DNA of 64,000 nucleotides from Lasiosphaeris hirsuta. Lineage: Eukaryota > Ascomycota > Sordariomycetes > Sordariales > Lasiosphaeriaceae. Each line of letters starts with the position of its first letter. Within the stretch, counting starts at the first letter, position 1. The notes beneath the pieces were generated by a model that saw nothing but the letters and a program-made list of their open reading frames with translations, ran no database searches and was not told the DNA's origin. The stretch lies in NCBI GenBank assembly GCA_030549175.1, contig JAUKUA010000004.1, positions 3,224,001 to 3,288,000 on the forward strand, written 5' to 3'. A program made the position numbers and the translations under genes. Shown piece by piece: positions 44,609 to 55,913 of this stretch.

Positions 44609-45721
44609 ATGGCCCCTAGAACTGAGTGGGTTGTACCCCGCCCCTCCCCCGCTGCGCCGTTGATATCCGCAACTAACACGGTGGCTTCTGCCACGACTAG
44701 TTTCCCGCCCGTTCGAGCTTGTCTCTTTGACATGGACGGGCTCCTGCTCGACACCGAGGACCTCTACACCTTGTGCGTCAACCTCGTCCTTGAGAAGTAC
44801 GGCCGCCCCAAGCTCCCTTGGACTATCAAGGCCAAGCTCCAGGGGAGGCCTGGACCAGATGCGACTCGCATATTCCATGACTGGGCCCAGCTCCCCATCA
44901 GCCTCGAGCAGTACGCCAAGGAGTTCTACGCCCTTCAGGCCCAGCACTTCCCTGGCACACAGCCACTTCCCGGTATCGAGAAGCTCCTCTCCGATCTGGC
45001 CAGAACCCGCTATTGGGAGGTCAAGAAGGAAGATGTGGTCAAGGACAACGTCGAGGCCATTGTCGATAAGGAGAACAAGAACCCCGACGCCGATGTCAAG
45101 GCCACGGTTGCCGCCACGGCTGTCGTTCTCGACAAGCTGCCGAGCCGCGTCCATATTGCCCTAGCTACCTCTTCGCACGAGACAAACTTCCGTCTCAAGA
45201 CCTCGCACCTGGAGGAGCTCTTCAGCGTCTTTGAGGGGCACCGCCGCGTCTTGGGTGATGACAGGCGGATCCCCCCAGGCCGCGGAAAGCCCTTGCCCGA
45301 CATCTATCTTTTGGCTCTGAAGACCGTCAACGACTCGCTGCCTGCTGGGGAGGCGCCCATCAAACCCGAGGAGTGCCTCGTTTTCGAGGACAGCGTACCT
45401 GGTGTTGAGGCGGGCCGCCGCGCGGGTATGCGTGTCATCTGGTGCCCACACCCCATGCTCAAGAATGTCTATCTTGGTCGGGAAGCCGAGGTGCTTGCTG
45501 GCTTGACGGGTCAGGCCGGCAACGTCGATCTCCACGACCTCGGTGAACCCGACGATGGCTGGGCTGACTACTACCCTACTTTGATCGACTTCCCCTATGC
45601 CAAGTACGGCATCGAGGTGCCTCTTTTCGAAGTGGAGAGTGAACCAGCGATGCAGATGGGAGCTCAGCTTGACGATGGAGAGGTCCTCCAGGTCGTTGAG
45701 GGTGCTGCTACCGCGGCTTGA
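44609..45721 (+). CDS. HAD-superfamily hydrolase (pseudouridine-5'-phosphatase/GPP1 type)
   Basis: Single exon of 370 residues. The HAD motif I nucleophile is in ACLFDMDGLLLDTEDLY, with the catalytic pair DMD near residue 42. Motif II is the Thr/Ser of IALATSSHETNF, motif III is the Lys of GRGKPLPDIYLLAL, and motif IV the acidic pair of CLVFEDSVPGVEAGRRAGM. This pattern and the helical cap (YGRPKLPWTIKAKLQGRPGPDATRI without the break) fit the HDHD1/GPP1 group that removes phosphate from pseudouridine-5'-phosphate or glycerol phosphates. A fungal insert (about residues 134-165, KKEDVVKDNVEAIVDKENK) separates the cap from motif II. The start at 44609 has the context GCCATGGCC. A longer frame from 44366 relies on a non-ATG start and is not supported. 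Confidence 0.85.
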   Translation: MAPRTEWVVPRPSPAAPLISATNTVASATTSFPPVRACLFDMDGLLLDTEDLYTLCVNLVLEKYGRPKLPWTIKAKLQGRPGPDATRIFHDWAQLPISLEQYAKEFYALQAQHFPGTQPLPGIEKLLSDLARTRYWEVKKEDVVKDNVEAIVDKENKNPDADVKATVAATAVVLDKLPSRVHIALATSSHETNFRLKTSHLEELFSVFEGHRRVLGDDRRIPPGRGKPLPDIYLLALKTVNDSLPAGEAPIKPEECLVFEDSVPGVEAGRRAGMRVIWCPHPMLKNVYLGREAEVLAGLTGQAGNVDLHDLGEPDDGWADYYPTLIDFPYAKYGIEVPLFEVESEPAMQMGAQLDDGEVLQVVEGAATAA

Positions 45722-47093
45722 GGATATCAACGCATCCATTCCAGCAGAGCTTTCCGCTGAATGCCTCCCGCCTCCCGCTTGCTGTCGACATATACCCGAC
45801 AACAAAATTTCCGGCAACAAAGCGGGACGAAGATCCAATCGCGTCAAGCATGAAGAGCAGCGATATGTCAATGTTGTCAGAGAGACAATTATCATGTTGA
45901 TGGAGGCTATAGCATCAATTCACAACTAGATATAGAGACACAAGGCAAGACGAGACTCTGAGAAGAGTCACTGTTGTTATTGCCATCTTCTCGTCACTGC
46001 CTCTTCTCTACAGTTAAATAGAGGGGACTGATTGATGCAGGAACCAAGGTTGACATGTTTTCAGCTGATTACCTTTATCTTGTTTCTCAATCTTTGATCA
46101 AACTTGTGATGGGAACTACCTAAACAGAGGAAGCTATCTTCGTCCATGTGACTTATATTTCTGCGACTACGGTGGCACACTGACACATTTCGGCTATGAA
46201 TGAGATATCCTAGCCGGTTGATGCTGGCTCATTGGTAGCAATTCGGTCAAGATATCGCGAGTATCGAGATCCGGATTAGACAGCTGCGTGGAGTAGGTCA
46301 TTTCTCATATCTACAGCTTCAAAGTTAATACTCGCCAACAAACAAACAAGGGTCGGATTGTAGCTGTGGACAAGAACAGAAGGCCGGCTGCACTAAAGGC
46401 TCAAGTCTTATGCAAATTTTATTGAATGCACTGTAATATCCCATGCAGTTTAAGGTGACTATGGCTCCACAAGTCCCCGCCTAGAGTTCGATTCATACAT
46501 CATTAATGCTCAAGGCTCCAATGTTGACAGTGCTTCTGGCAAACATACATAATAGAACCGCCCCGGTTCTATTATCAGCCCAACCCATTTCCAGTTCCTC
46601 CTAGCTGAATGCCATTGCCAAAACCAAGCGAGTAAAAAAGCAGACTGCCAAACATGCTGGTACAAAATGAAACACACAAACGGCATAATGCTCGACTATC
46701 CTCGAAGCCTTTTCCCGTCCGATTAGCCCCCCAAAGTAAGTTGACGATACACACAAAATGATATTCCGATGGTGTTCCTTTTCTGAGAGTATAGGCCTCT
46801 CAACCCCAAGCTCCCTTGTTGATTGTAAGTCGTCATTTTGTACCGAAACCGGAACACTTCTACCCGGGGTATAAAAGAGAAATGGCAAAGGCAAAAAAGA
46901 AGCAAAGTAAATACATCGAAGTCGGAAAAAGCTGGTACAAGAAGGTGCAAACGACCATACTGAATCAGATGTTCAACTTCTGACGAGTAGGCAGGGTTCC
47001 ACGGTGCTGTTTGCTCGTGAACTAAGAATAAGGGGTGTCATGATACAAAGAATAGGATGAGTCGGATAAACGTAACATGGCACTAGCCCTGGA
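45722..47093. other. Convergent 3' region between the HAD and zinc-cluster genes
   Basis: About 1.4 kb with no recognised gene. The right part is AT-richer and would contain the 3' UTR of the zinc-cluster gene. No repeats of note were seen. Confidence 0.5.
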
Positions 47094-50029
47094 CTAGTAC
47101 CCCTGCCAGAACCCTTGCGAATTATGCGTATTTGATCGGTTCGGCGGCTCATAATAGCTTTGGTACGGATGGTTATGGTGTGCAAAGTCGGCATGGACCA
47201 GTAGCGGATTGACAGTCGGTCGAGTTGGTTGGGGCGCTGCTACCGGCGTCGGGGCAACCTTTTGCTGTTGCTGTTGCTGTTGCTGTAGTTGTTGTTGTTG
47301 CTGCTGCTGTTGTTGGTGCTGTTGGTGCTGTTGGTGCTGTTGGTGCTGTTGGTGCTGTTGGTGCTGTTGGTGCTGTTGGTGCTGGTGCTGCTGCTGCTGC
47401 TGCTGCTGTTGATGTTGATGTTGCTGCTGTTGTTGCTGTAACTGTTGCTGTTGGTGGTGCGTTTGAGAAGTAGGCGTAGTGACGAAGAAACTGGGTGGGG
47501 GTCCTGGGCCCCCAGACAGCAGACTTCGTGGGGTAGCAACTGTCTCCCAGCCCCACGTCTCTTTGAGCCCCGTCAACACCTTACCCAAGCGCCATCCTGT
47601 GTCTTTGTGGGTTCTGTCGAGGATCGCCAATGCCTCAGCCTGTTCATTTCGGTCCGTCAGGACGGCACCAGCAACGGCGAGACCGCGGATGGCGACGGAC
47701 GCGACACCGCGATCCTGGGTGTGTGCCGCAATGCCGCAGACGTGGTGGGCGTGGTGGAGTTGAGCTTGGCGGTTATCAGCGCTTTCGCTTGGTTCGACCG
47801 GGTTGGTTTGTGCAAGCATGCACATAGCCGTGTGGTAAAAGAGTCGACCGATGATGGCCGGCCTTTTTATGAGCCTGTTTGTATTTTGTTAGTCGTCGAA
47901 CACCATGCAAGCAGAGCTGGCGGGGGAGGAGGATAGCTTACCACACGTATGGAAATAGCGACTTGCTTGATGGCGTGTGGGAATAGCCATATGGCTGCAT
48001 CGAGCGTGGGCAGTTGCTGTTCCAAGAATCGCATAGCGATTTCAGCTTCTTCCAGTCCGCAAATCTGCTTTGCAGCCGTACTTGCTCGTCGTGCGGCGAA
48101 GGCTCTTGGAAGCGCGGGATATTGGCGCGAAAGTTCGCAATCTTAGCCACAATGTAAAACATACGGTGTACCCAGAGCTCCTCGTCACCGTCCTCACTCT
48201 TGGGCTGGCCATCCCTGCTCCGCTCAATATCGCCGCCATTCCTTGGTGTTGGCGTCCAGTTTGTAAACTCCAAATCCAGGCCCCACTGATCAGGGTCCCA
48301 CGCCGTCTGCCAGTTAAACGCCAAGCAACTCAGCACCTCCATCCCGATATTGAGCCAGAAGCAGGCAACGCCCACTCCCGTCGTCGTAGCATCCCATCCA
48401 CACTCCCGGATCAACGCGCGAGCTCCAGCGATGTGGCTCATGCGCTGATTTGGCTTCTCGCTCATAATCTCGTACACATTCAGCACGACAGCCGTGGTTG
48501 CACACTCAGCCATGTTGCGGTCTGGGTTCTTCAGACAGCGTAGCAGCGCCGTGGTGGCCGCGTCGTAGTAATAGAGCGCCTTCTCCTCATCGTAATTCTT
48601 CACCAGGGTCAACTGCTTGACCCCACAGGCGAGAAAGGCGTTGAGCAACATGGGCGACTTGAGCGCCAGATACGGCGTCATGGTACTGAAGTGCTTTTCC
48701 TTGTTCAGTGTGTCCATCCATATGGCCACGTCGTCTATGAATACCTTCATAAAGGTAATCTCCTCTTCGGTGCTCAAGTATTCCCGCTCGCCTCCAATCT
48801 TCTCGTTTGGCGGTGTCATGAGCCCGTCGGGCGTGCCGTGCAATTGGGTCGTCTGGGGGTTGATGCGATAGCCCAGTGGCGTTGCTCCCGAGCCTTGCAG
48901 AACATGCGGCGATGCCATGCTTGACGCATCGCTGTTCCTCGAAGCGTGAGAGCGCCGAAAGGCGTCGTCCCTGACTGCATACTGATCGTGTAGGTACGGT
49001 CCTCCGCCGGGGCCGGCCTGGGAGGCAGAACTCGCCTGTGACGCCGGCGTGGGTGCCATGATGGGGTTCCTCATCTGGGCGAGTTGGTTTTCGTCGTATC
49101 CGCCTTGGCTAGGTGGCGGCTGTTGCTGTCCGCCGTGGTTACCTTGATAATATCCGCCTCTGTGATCCAGTCCAAGGCCAACCTCCCTACTTCCACTACC
49201 AAATAGCGGCGCCATCTCGTGGCTTTGGTCCGATGGCCCTGCTTGTTGCCGGAATGCCTCATCAATTTCTGTCTCGCGTGGCGGTGTGATGACCTTCTCA
49301 ATAACCTCGGGATATCGCCCCAGCCCACCACGGTACTCAGAAGCAATCAGCCGCGACTCATCCTGGAATTGAACTGGGAAGATCGAGTGTTAGTACTGTG
49401 TAGAGGCAGCCTCCCGCCCTGTGTGACACACCATGACGGCGAGGGGCATGGCAAAACCCGTGGAGGAAGGATGACGCACCTGCCCAGTCCAGCGTCCGCG
49501 GTATCATGGGCGGATCCTTCACCTGCACGTCTATGAAGTTGAGCCGTACACCGCGCTTGCAATCCCGGTTGCTCTTGCGGCAGTTGTTGCAGTCGGGCAT
49601 CCCCTCGTCACATTTGAGGTGGCGCTCTCGGCAGGTTAGACACCCCGTCCGCACACGTCGGGACTTGCTAGCCACTGGGTTTACTGGGGCGGCCGGGACA
49701 GCTGGCGTACTCCCGTTGCTACCATCACCCACCATACCCAGCCCTGCTACCGGCCCTTCACGACGCGGATCCATCTCAGCAGCCATGGGCGGCGCATGTC
49801 GCTGGACGACAGCGGGACCAGGGCCAGACACTTTCTGTCGCTTTGCGGGTGAGACTTCAAATTGATCGCCGGGGCTGTAGTTACTGTTAGGTGTTGTATA
49901 AGGCGGCGACGGCTCGTCATACTTTGAGTAGGAAACTGGCGGGTTTTGGTTCTGTGGGTTTGGCGGGTGTTGGTGACCATGAGTTTGCGGTTGATGAGAG
50001 AGCGAATGATGGCGGAGCGATGAATTCAT
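47094..50029 (-). CDS. Zn(II)2Cys6 transcription factor with Gln/His repeat
   Basis: Three exons, 50029-49480, 49373-47942 and 47874-47094, giving 920 residues. The C6 zinc cluster is at residues 130-157: C130, C133, C140, C147, C150 and C157 ([11 protein letters not shown] then [11 protein letters not shown]), with a basic lead-in (SKSRRVRTG). A long Ser/Gln/Gly-rich linker follows. The middle domain ([56 protein letters not shown]) matches the fungal-specific regulator domain of the PF11951 type. The C-terminus carries a 65-residue Gln/His tract. Introns of 106 and 67 nt have donors GTGCGT and GTAAGC; the last joins YVW to [20 protein letters not shown]. Such factors bind DNA as nuclear regulators; the target genes cannot be inferred. 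A 3.7 kb gene-free stretch lies upstream. Confidence 0.9.
47262..47457 (-). repeat. Trinucleotide and 9-nt repeat coding a Gln/His tract
   Basis: Within the last exon of the zinc-cluster gene. The core is eight exact copies of the 9-nt unit GTTGGTGCT on the plus strand (47312-47383), coding the repeated peptide Gln-His-Gln on the minus strand. It is flanked on both sides by CAG/CAA runs. The frame is kept in full. Such arrays change length easily by slippage. Confidence 0.9.
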
Positions 50030-53000
50030 TGTCCCGGGGCCGAAGCCCGGGAAGATGCCACTCGCCGCAGCCTCGTGGGCCGCTAGAGTTGCCGTTGCCA
50101 GCGTGCCTCGTGGTTGAGACCAAGAGCGTATCTACCACGTTCGTCGAAAGGAGCCAAACAGTGAGCGTTGCGAGGCGGCAGACTGTGCCTGCGCGGTGCT
50201 GGTGCTGAATCAGACGCGGCAGCAGCTGAGCGCGACGGTAATGGAGCCTGTGCCGTGTGTACGGCGCGGTGAAAAGCTGCCTTAGCCGACAGATTCGAAA
50301 GACGATTGCGCTGTGAGAAGTTTGCGGTGCCTCGATTCCACCTAATAGCTGTGGCAGCGACCGTCTCAGGGGGACGGTTGCAGGATGACCAAGGAAGAAA
50401 TAATTATCGAGAAATGAGAACCAAGACCCCAGGTAAAAGGTGCTGTCGCGATGCAGATGGCAGGGCTGCTGTATGGATAGATGGGCACGCTGATTGATGT
50501 GTGGGGGGGGGGAGGGAGGACGGGTCAGGTTTGCGGCCCCCCCTCGGCTGCGGGACACCCCTTGGTTACGGAGGGGATGTCATTCGCTCCAACTGGAATG
50601 GCCAAGGAAAATCTCGATTATCTGGCACTCGGATGCGCAACTGGATGCGCAGCTGCACGTCTTGGGCGTTGGCGTCGTAAATAATTAGGTTGTGGCGTCT
50701 CTGGCGGGCTTGGCTCGTTCTTTCGCAAGGGTCCATGGCCTGGACCTCAGCATTCGCAGCCAGCCTTTGGTGGCATGATGTGATGTTCAAGCCCCCGCCC
50801 GGTTGGGGTGCGACGGGAAACGAGTTGACGAAGGGGATGACAACAGCAGGACTCGCTGGCTGGTGTCACGCAGGCCATCCAGGAACAGAGGACGGGGATA
50901 TCGTGTATGTACGATTACAGGCGCGGTCCCCGAGTCCTCGAGGCGCTCGAGCTGGGTGTGTGCAGAAGAGGGGTGTAGAGCACCAAGCCGAGCTTGCGGA
51001 CAGGGTTACAGCAGCTCTTGTGGCATGCAGGGAAGAAGCCGTGCATGGTGAGGGGGCTTCCTGATGCCCTGCTGCAGGTCCGCAAAAGTGCAAAATGCAG
51101 CATCAAGCCTAGACGTTTCCTACTGCTTGTCGGCTGCTTGTTACTCGTCGATCGCCAAACACCCGTCACTGAGAGAGCAGGTGTCGCCCAACGTCCGTCG
51201 CTCATTTGTTGGTTGCCGTTTTTCTGCGCGCCTGGTGTGGGTGTGGTGTTCACGCGGCTGGCTGGTACAAGGGGCGGGAGCTGGGATGCTGGTGCTCCCG
51301 GTCCGGGTTGTGGTTCTTTGTCAGAGATGTGCTTCGGTTTGACTTGCTGTTGAAGGCAACGCCAGTTTCGCTGTGCAACAGTAGGATCCTGATGGTCCTC
51401 AGGAGCGCATCCGGCAAAACCCAACAGCCCCATCAGGCGCAGCGCATACACAGTTATGGCATCCGGCATCTTTCGTGTCGTCCTTCGCAAGAGAGTGTGC
51501 GATGGCGCGTTATCATTCTAGGTACCCCCCTTTCCGTCGTGCATTTTTGCCAGGGGGGCTACACTAGAAAATCGCATCTCCACTTTTAGCTCCCCTAACC
51601 CCCCTGCTATCCTCTTTAGGCATCACCAACACTTCAGACTTCGACCACAAGCAAGCACGTGAAGCACCAGAGAGGTCAAATGGGTCGACGGGGTAATCTG
51701 TAAAAGTCGACTCACCATCTTTTTGGTCCTGTTTTCGCCCGCCGAGATGCATTGCCCTTTCTCTTCTTGATGGACAATCGAACATTCCATGCAGCTTCTG
51801 TCATGCTCCGGTGTTCGGTTTACGGTGCAGTAAGGCTTTCGGGGTAGTTTGATCACCCTTTGAGCTCGTGCCAAGACCGAATATGTTGGCTCATCTGCCA
51901 TCAAACGTCCGGGAGGACGGGATCTCCCACTTGATGCTTCGATTTCTCAACGAGAATGAGCATCACGAAGACACACTCGCCCTTGGGCTGCGAATGAAGG
52001 CCGAAAGGAGGATGCACTAGCTCTCTTGGCCGAAACACAGCAATCCCCTGATGAGACCGCGCCGTATCCGGCGTCGAAGAAGGGCATCATGGTTAGACGC
52101 TGACATTGTTTCGTTTCTGGCTATAAGGGGTGGTTCCTGGATTCAAAGCCGGGGAGATAGGAGTCCGGATGTATTGCTCGGCGGGTTGGGCCGATGCCAG
52201 TCAGTGTTCGCAAACGCCGCCTTCCTGCGTAGTAGGGGACTAAGATTACCCTTCCACCCGCATGTCAGCCACCAACAAGCCAACACGCAGCGTGCTCCTA
52301 GACATCGTCACACCGGGAGTTGCCGAAAATGATAGAATCTCAATTCGAAAGAATAACCGATCTGGTGAAACCACACCCTGGAAAGCGAGTGCTTCCACCC
52401 CGCCCCTCTGGGGTACATGTTGTCTCTCAAATTGATGATCGAGGAGACAAAATCCTGACGTCGCCTATGGACATTAGATATCATGCCGAGCTCTCCGGCA
52501 ATTAACCAATCAGGTGGTCCAAACCATACATAAGATGCGCTCTGGATGCGCTTGGGGCGCTGACTAGTCGCGGGGCATCGTGTCCTAGCGCCAGGGGTAG
52601 GCATGGCGCTGTCCGGAAAGGGACGACGCTACTTGGGAGCCCTGGAGGGATTGCGGAGCGGACTGCGGAGCCAGCGTGCGGGGCGGAGAGCAGAACAGCA
52701 GAACAGCAGTACCAGCCGGACGCTTGAACACAACAGCCAAAAGAAACCAAAGTTGCGTCACTACCATGCTGAAACGAATTTGGCAGTTTGTTGAGAGGCA
52801 GCCAAGCCGAACAGCGGCCTCTCGAGACAAGTTGGCGTTGGACGGCGGCACTTGAAATATGCTGCCGTGCGTCCTTGGCGAGTGGCGCAAAGGCTGACGA
52901 GCGACCATGTTTCCAACATAACGATTCGGGGGACCTGCTGCGATGTGGTGTCACGCCGGATCCAAGGGCGAGCCCGCGGGGTCTTGGAACTGACGAGTGT

Positions 53001-53758
53001 TTGTTTTATCCTCGAGCAATAATGCCATTGTATAAAAGGCCTCCGCAGCTATTGATTGCCCCATACAGTCAGGGCTGAACCGCGGGGGAGGGGCGGCTTA
53101 GGAACGGGTTTGTGAATTGCCAAGAATCATGATGAGAATCGACATTGGCCCGCCTAAAATGAAGCTTTCGACTAGGTTTCTTGAAGCGATGCCTGCTGTT
53201 GTGGAGGGCAGCGATATCTGACCAAAGGTCTACCAAACACCTACTACCCCAGACACACAGCAAAAGTTCGGGTGGAGGGCACTGGCACTTAGGTCCCAAT
53301 GACCCCGCAGCCAAAATACGAAAGGGGAAGAAGGATCGATGTCGGGGATTTTTAGTAGAGGATCGACGAGTACAGTTGTCCACCGGCTACGCTAAAATAA
53401 TTTGGAAGCAAAGGAAAACCACGAGCGAATCCAGAGCGACGCCATAGGCAAAATTGCATAGCCAGGGAAACTTTTGACGGTGATAGCATTGAAAGGGGTA
53501 CCAGAAACTTCTTCTAGAAGCCCCCTTCGATGCAGCTCGTCCCAGGAGCCAGCAACTACCCGCTCCACCCGTAGCGGAAACGAAGCACGCTAGACTGGCG
53601 CTGTGTGATCGACAACAAGCCCGGCTCCGAGCCACGACGTTTCCGCCGGCGACGCATTTTCCAGTCTACGAATCAACGGCCAGCCAGCGACCCGTTGATC
53701 GCTTGCTCTCGAGGACTACGCAACACTTTGTATCTTGATCAGCATTTGGCCCGGCGCC
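50030..53758. other. Long gene-free region upstream of the zinc-cluster gene and asa1
   Basis: 3.7 kb between the two divergent genes. I found no credible coding sequence: open frames are under 200 codons, overlap each other in conflicting frames and lack motifs. It contains a run of G near 50502-50511 and a strong TATA box at 53031. It may hold a long promoter for the regulator, a non-coding RNA, or small genes with many introns that escape reading by eye. Confidence 0.5.
53031..53040 (+). promoter_or_regulatory. TATA box without an obvious gene
   Basis: TATAAAAGGC is a consensus TATA box on the plus strand, 728 bp before the asa1 start. No open frame downstream of it is convincing. If it is used, it would drive either a long asa1 leader or a non-coding transcript. 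Confidence 0.35.
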
Positions 53759-55327
53759 ATGGCCGATGACAGACCCGCGCAGCCCAAGTCTATCTTGCGC
53801 GGCCACAAGGCCCAGGTGCATGCCGCTGCTTTTGTTCGCAGTAATGAGCGCCTTCTGACCGGCGATGCCGATGGCTTCCTCGTCGCATGGGATCTCACAA
53901 TCATGAGACCGAGGGCCGTTTGGCAGGCTCACGAAAATGTCATCCTAGGTGTTGCTGGCTGGGATGCTGACAGGATCATCACGTAGGCTGCCCACCCTTG
54001 ATAACTTTTTTTTTTCCTTTGGTCTTTCCCCCGCGGGCAAAAAAGTACTAAGGCTTTGCTAGACATGGAAGAGATAACAAGCTCATAGTCTGGCAGTTTG
54101 GCGAGCAGGATGAAGACCGACTGAGCACAACTCTGCCACTGGACCCGTCGCCAGATCCTCGACCTCAGCCATGGATCCAGTACATGCTGGAGGTCAACAC
54201 GATGAACTTTTGCTCCTTTTCCTTCTGCCCTGCCTCTCCAGACTCAAGCCCTGTAGCACCGGAGGAGGCATTAGTCGCGGTTCCCAACACGCTTGCCTCG
54301 GAAGCCGTGAGTGCTGCTGCATCCCTGCCGTCAAGTTTTGCCTTTAACCAGGTCGCTGATCCCGTTTGAACCTCATTCCCAGATTGACATATTCCATTTA
54401 CCCTCTCAAGAGCGCCGACACACCGTTAAACTCGGCGAAAAGAATGGCATGGTCATGGCCTTGTCGCTGTTCTACCTCGGCCAGTCTCTCACCGTGGTAG
54501 CTGGCTTTGAGGATGGCGTTGCAGCCGTGGCCCAGCTCGGTTCCCACGGCAGCTGGACCATCAGGTACCAGACCAAGTGTCACTCTCAGCCCATTCTGTC
54601 ATTGGACCTCTCTCCCAACAGAGACTTTTTCTTCACTTCGAGCGCGGATTCAATCATTGCAAAGCATCCACTGCCCCTGCCTACTCCCCCCAAGACTGTA
54701 GAAAACGGGATATCAAGGCCGTCTATCTCCCAACAGGAAACAATAACCGATTCTCAAGGGTCAAAACCCGCCGAGACCCCCTCTATGAAGAGCCCACCCT
54801 TGTTGTCCACCGCTGGCAGTGGTGGGGAGCACAACCGGGTCGTCCCCACAGCTACTACCACTACACCTCAGACGACTAATGCAGCCGTAGAGGAGGCTCG
54901 AGTGGTCTTGGCCGAGCAGCCCATCAAGGTCATTAACACAAAACACGCGGGACAGCAAAGCCTCCACGTGCGATCCGACGGTCTCGTCTTTGCCACGGCC
55001 GGCTGGGACGCCAAGGTGCGCGTGTACTCCGCCAAGACGCTCAGGGAGGTGGCCGTACTCAAGTGGCACCAAGTCGGGTGCTTCGCCGTTGCCTTTGCCG
55101 CTGTCGGCACGGCAAACGACGCAACTGCCAGTGCGGATAGCACCAAGAATGGAGATGACACCGCGTCGCTAGCACAATCGCAGCTGTCAGCTAGGACTAG
55201 TGTGACGACCGTTCCTAAGCTCGTAGAGCTGTCTGTCCGGGACAAGCGCATGCGGCAGGCAAAGACAGCGCACTGGCTGGCGGCTGGGAGCAAGGACGGC
55301 AAAGTTAGTTTGTGGGATATATTTTAG
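53759..55327 (+). CDS. asa1: ASTRA-associated WD40 protein ASA1
   Basis: Three exons, 53759-53982, 54063-54306 and 54383-55327, giving 470 residues. ASA1 is a WD40 propeller of the ASTRA/TTT assembly that helps mature PIKK kinases such as Tor and Tra1. The first repeat ([15 protein letters not shown] to GFLVAWDL) is split from the second ([12 protein letters not shown]) by intron 1 (80 nt). Intron 2 (76 nt) joins LASEA to [17 protein letters not shown]. Later repeats include [35 protein letters not shown] and [16 protein letters not shown], the last blade ending at the C-terminus as is usual. Two low-complexity inserts (about residues 265-320 and 395-430) lie in loops. The signals are GTAGGC/CTAG and GTGAGT/CCAG, and both frames close. 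Confidence 0.93.
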
Positions 55328-55913
55328 GCAATTTCGTAACGGCCTCTCGGACGTGTAATGACAACGAACCCCCCGCCGTCGGGATGTCTGCTGTTTTTAT
55401 GCAGGCCTCCAGACGTGGTCCAGTACTGTGACCATCATTTGCCTCATGTATGGGGATCGAAGCCGGAGGGAGGCAAAGGCAGAAGGTTCTTCCGCTGCCC
55501 CTTGTTGGTCAAGAGGAAGGAGGTGGCGGTACGATGAAGGCCACTCGAAAGAACTATCGTTCTTTTGGCTTAGACCTGGTTAAACGGAGTCTCCTGGTCA
55601 GTAGGTCGCCCAGCGTTATTCGTGAGTCCCCGGTACAAGCTTCACAGCATCATTACTTCGATACATGTCTAGTCACTAGTGTCCCTCCTCGTCAAGTATG
55701 CACTGATTGATATAAAATACGACATCCTATGTGTAAAACTGATAATGATTGGAAACCGGGCAACGGAAGCTATCTATGTTCAAATCTATTTCTTCCCTCG
55801 CGGGTATAATGGAGGATGCAAGAATCCCATACGCCAAACACAAAGTCGTTATCGTTGGTCTCACCTACATACTCAACTCCAACCTACACCATGTACAACC
55901 CCACCGCAGCACC
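55328..55913. other. Convergent 3' region between asa1 and the acyltransferase gene
   Basis: 586 bp with no recognised gene. The two flanking genes converge, so both 3' UTRs should lie here. Confidence 0.55.

Noticed and set aside
47209..47473. Cys-rich and Val/Gly-rich plus-strand frames
   Set aside because: They are translations of the CAG/CAA repeat of the zinc-cluster gene in other frames.
48070..48543. 157-codon plus-strand frame antisense to the zinc-cluster gene
   Set aside because: It lies across the conserved regulator domain on the other strand and has no protein features of its own.
51623..51904. 93-codon minus-strand frame in the long gap
   Set aside because: No motif, no clear promoter or splice partner, and overlapping frames on the same strand look equally good.
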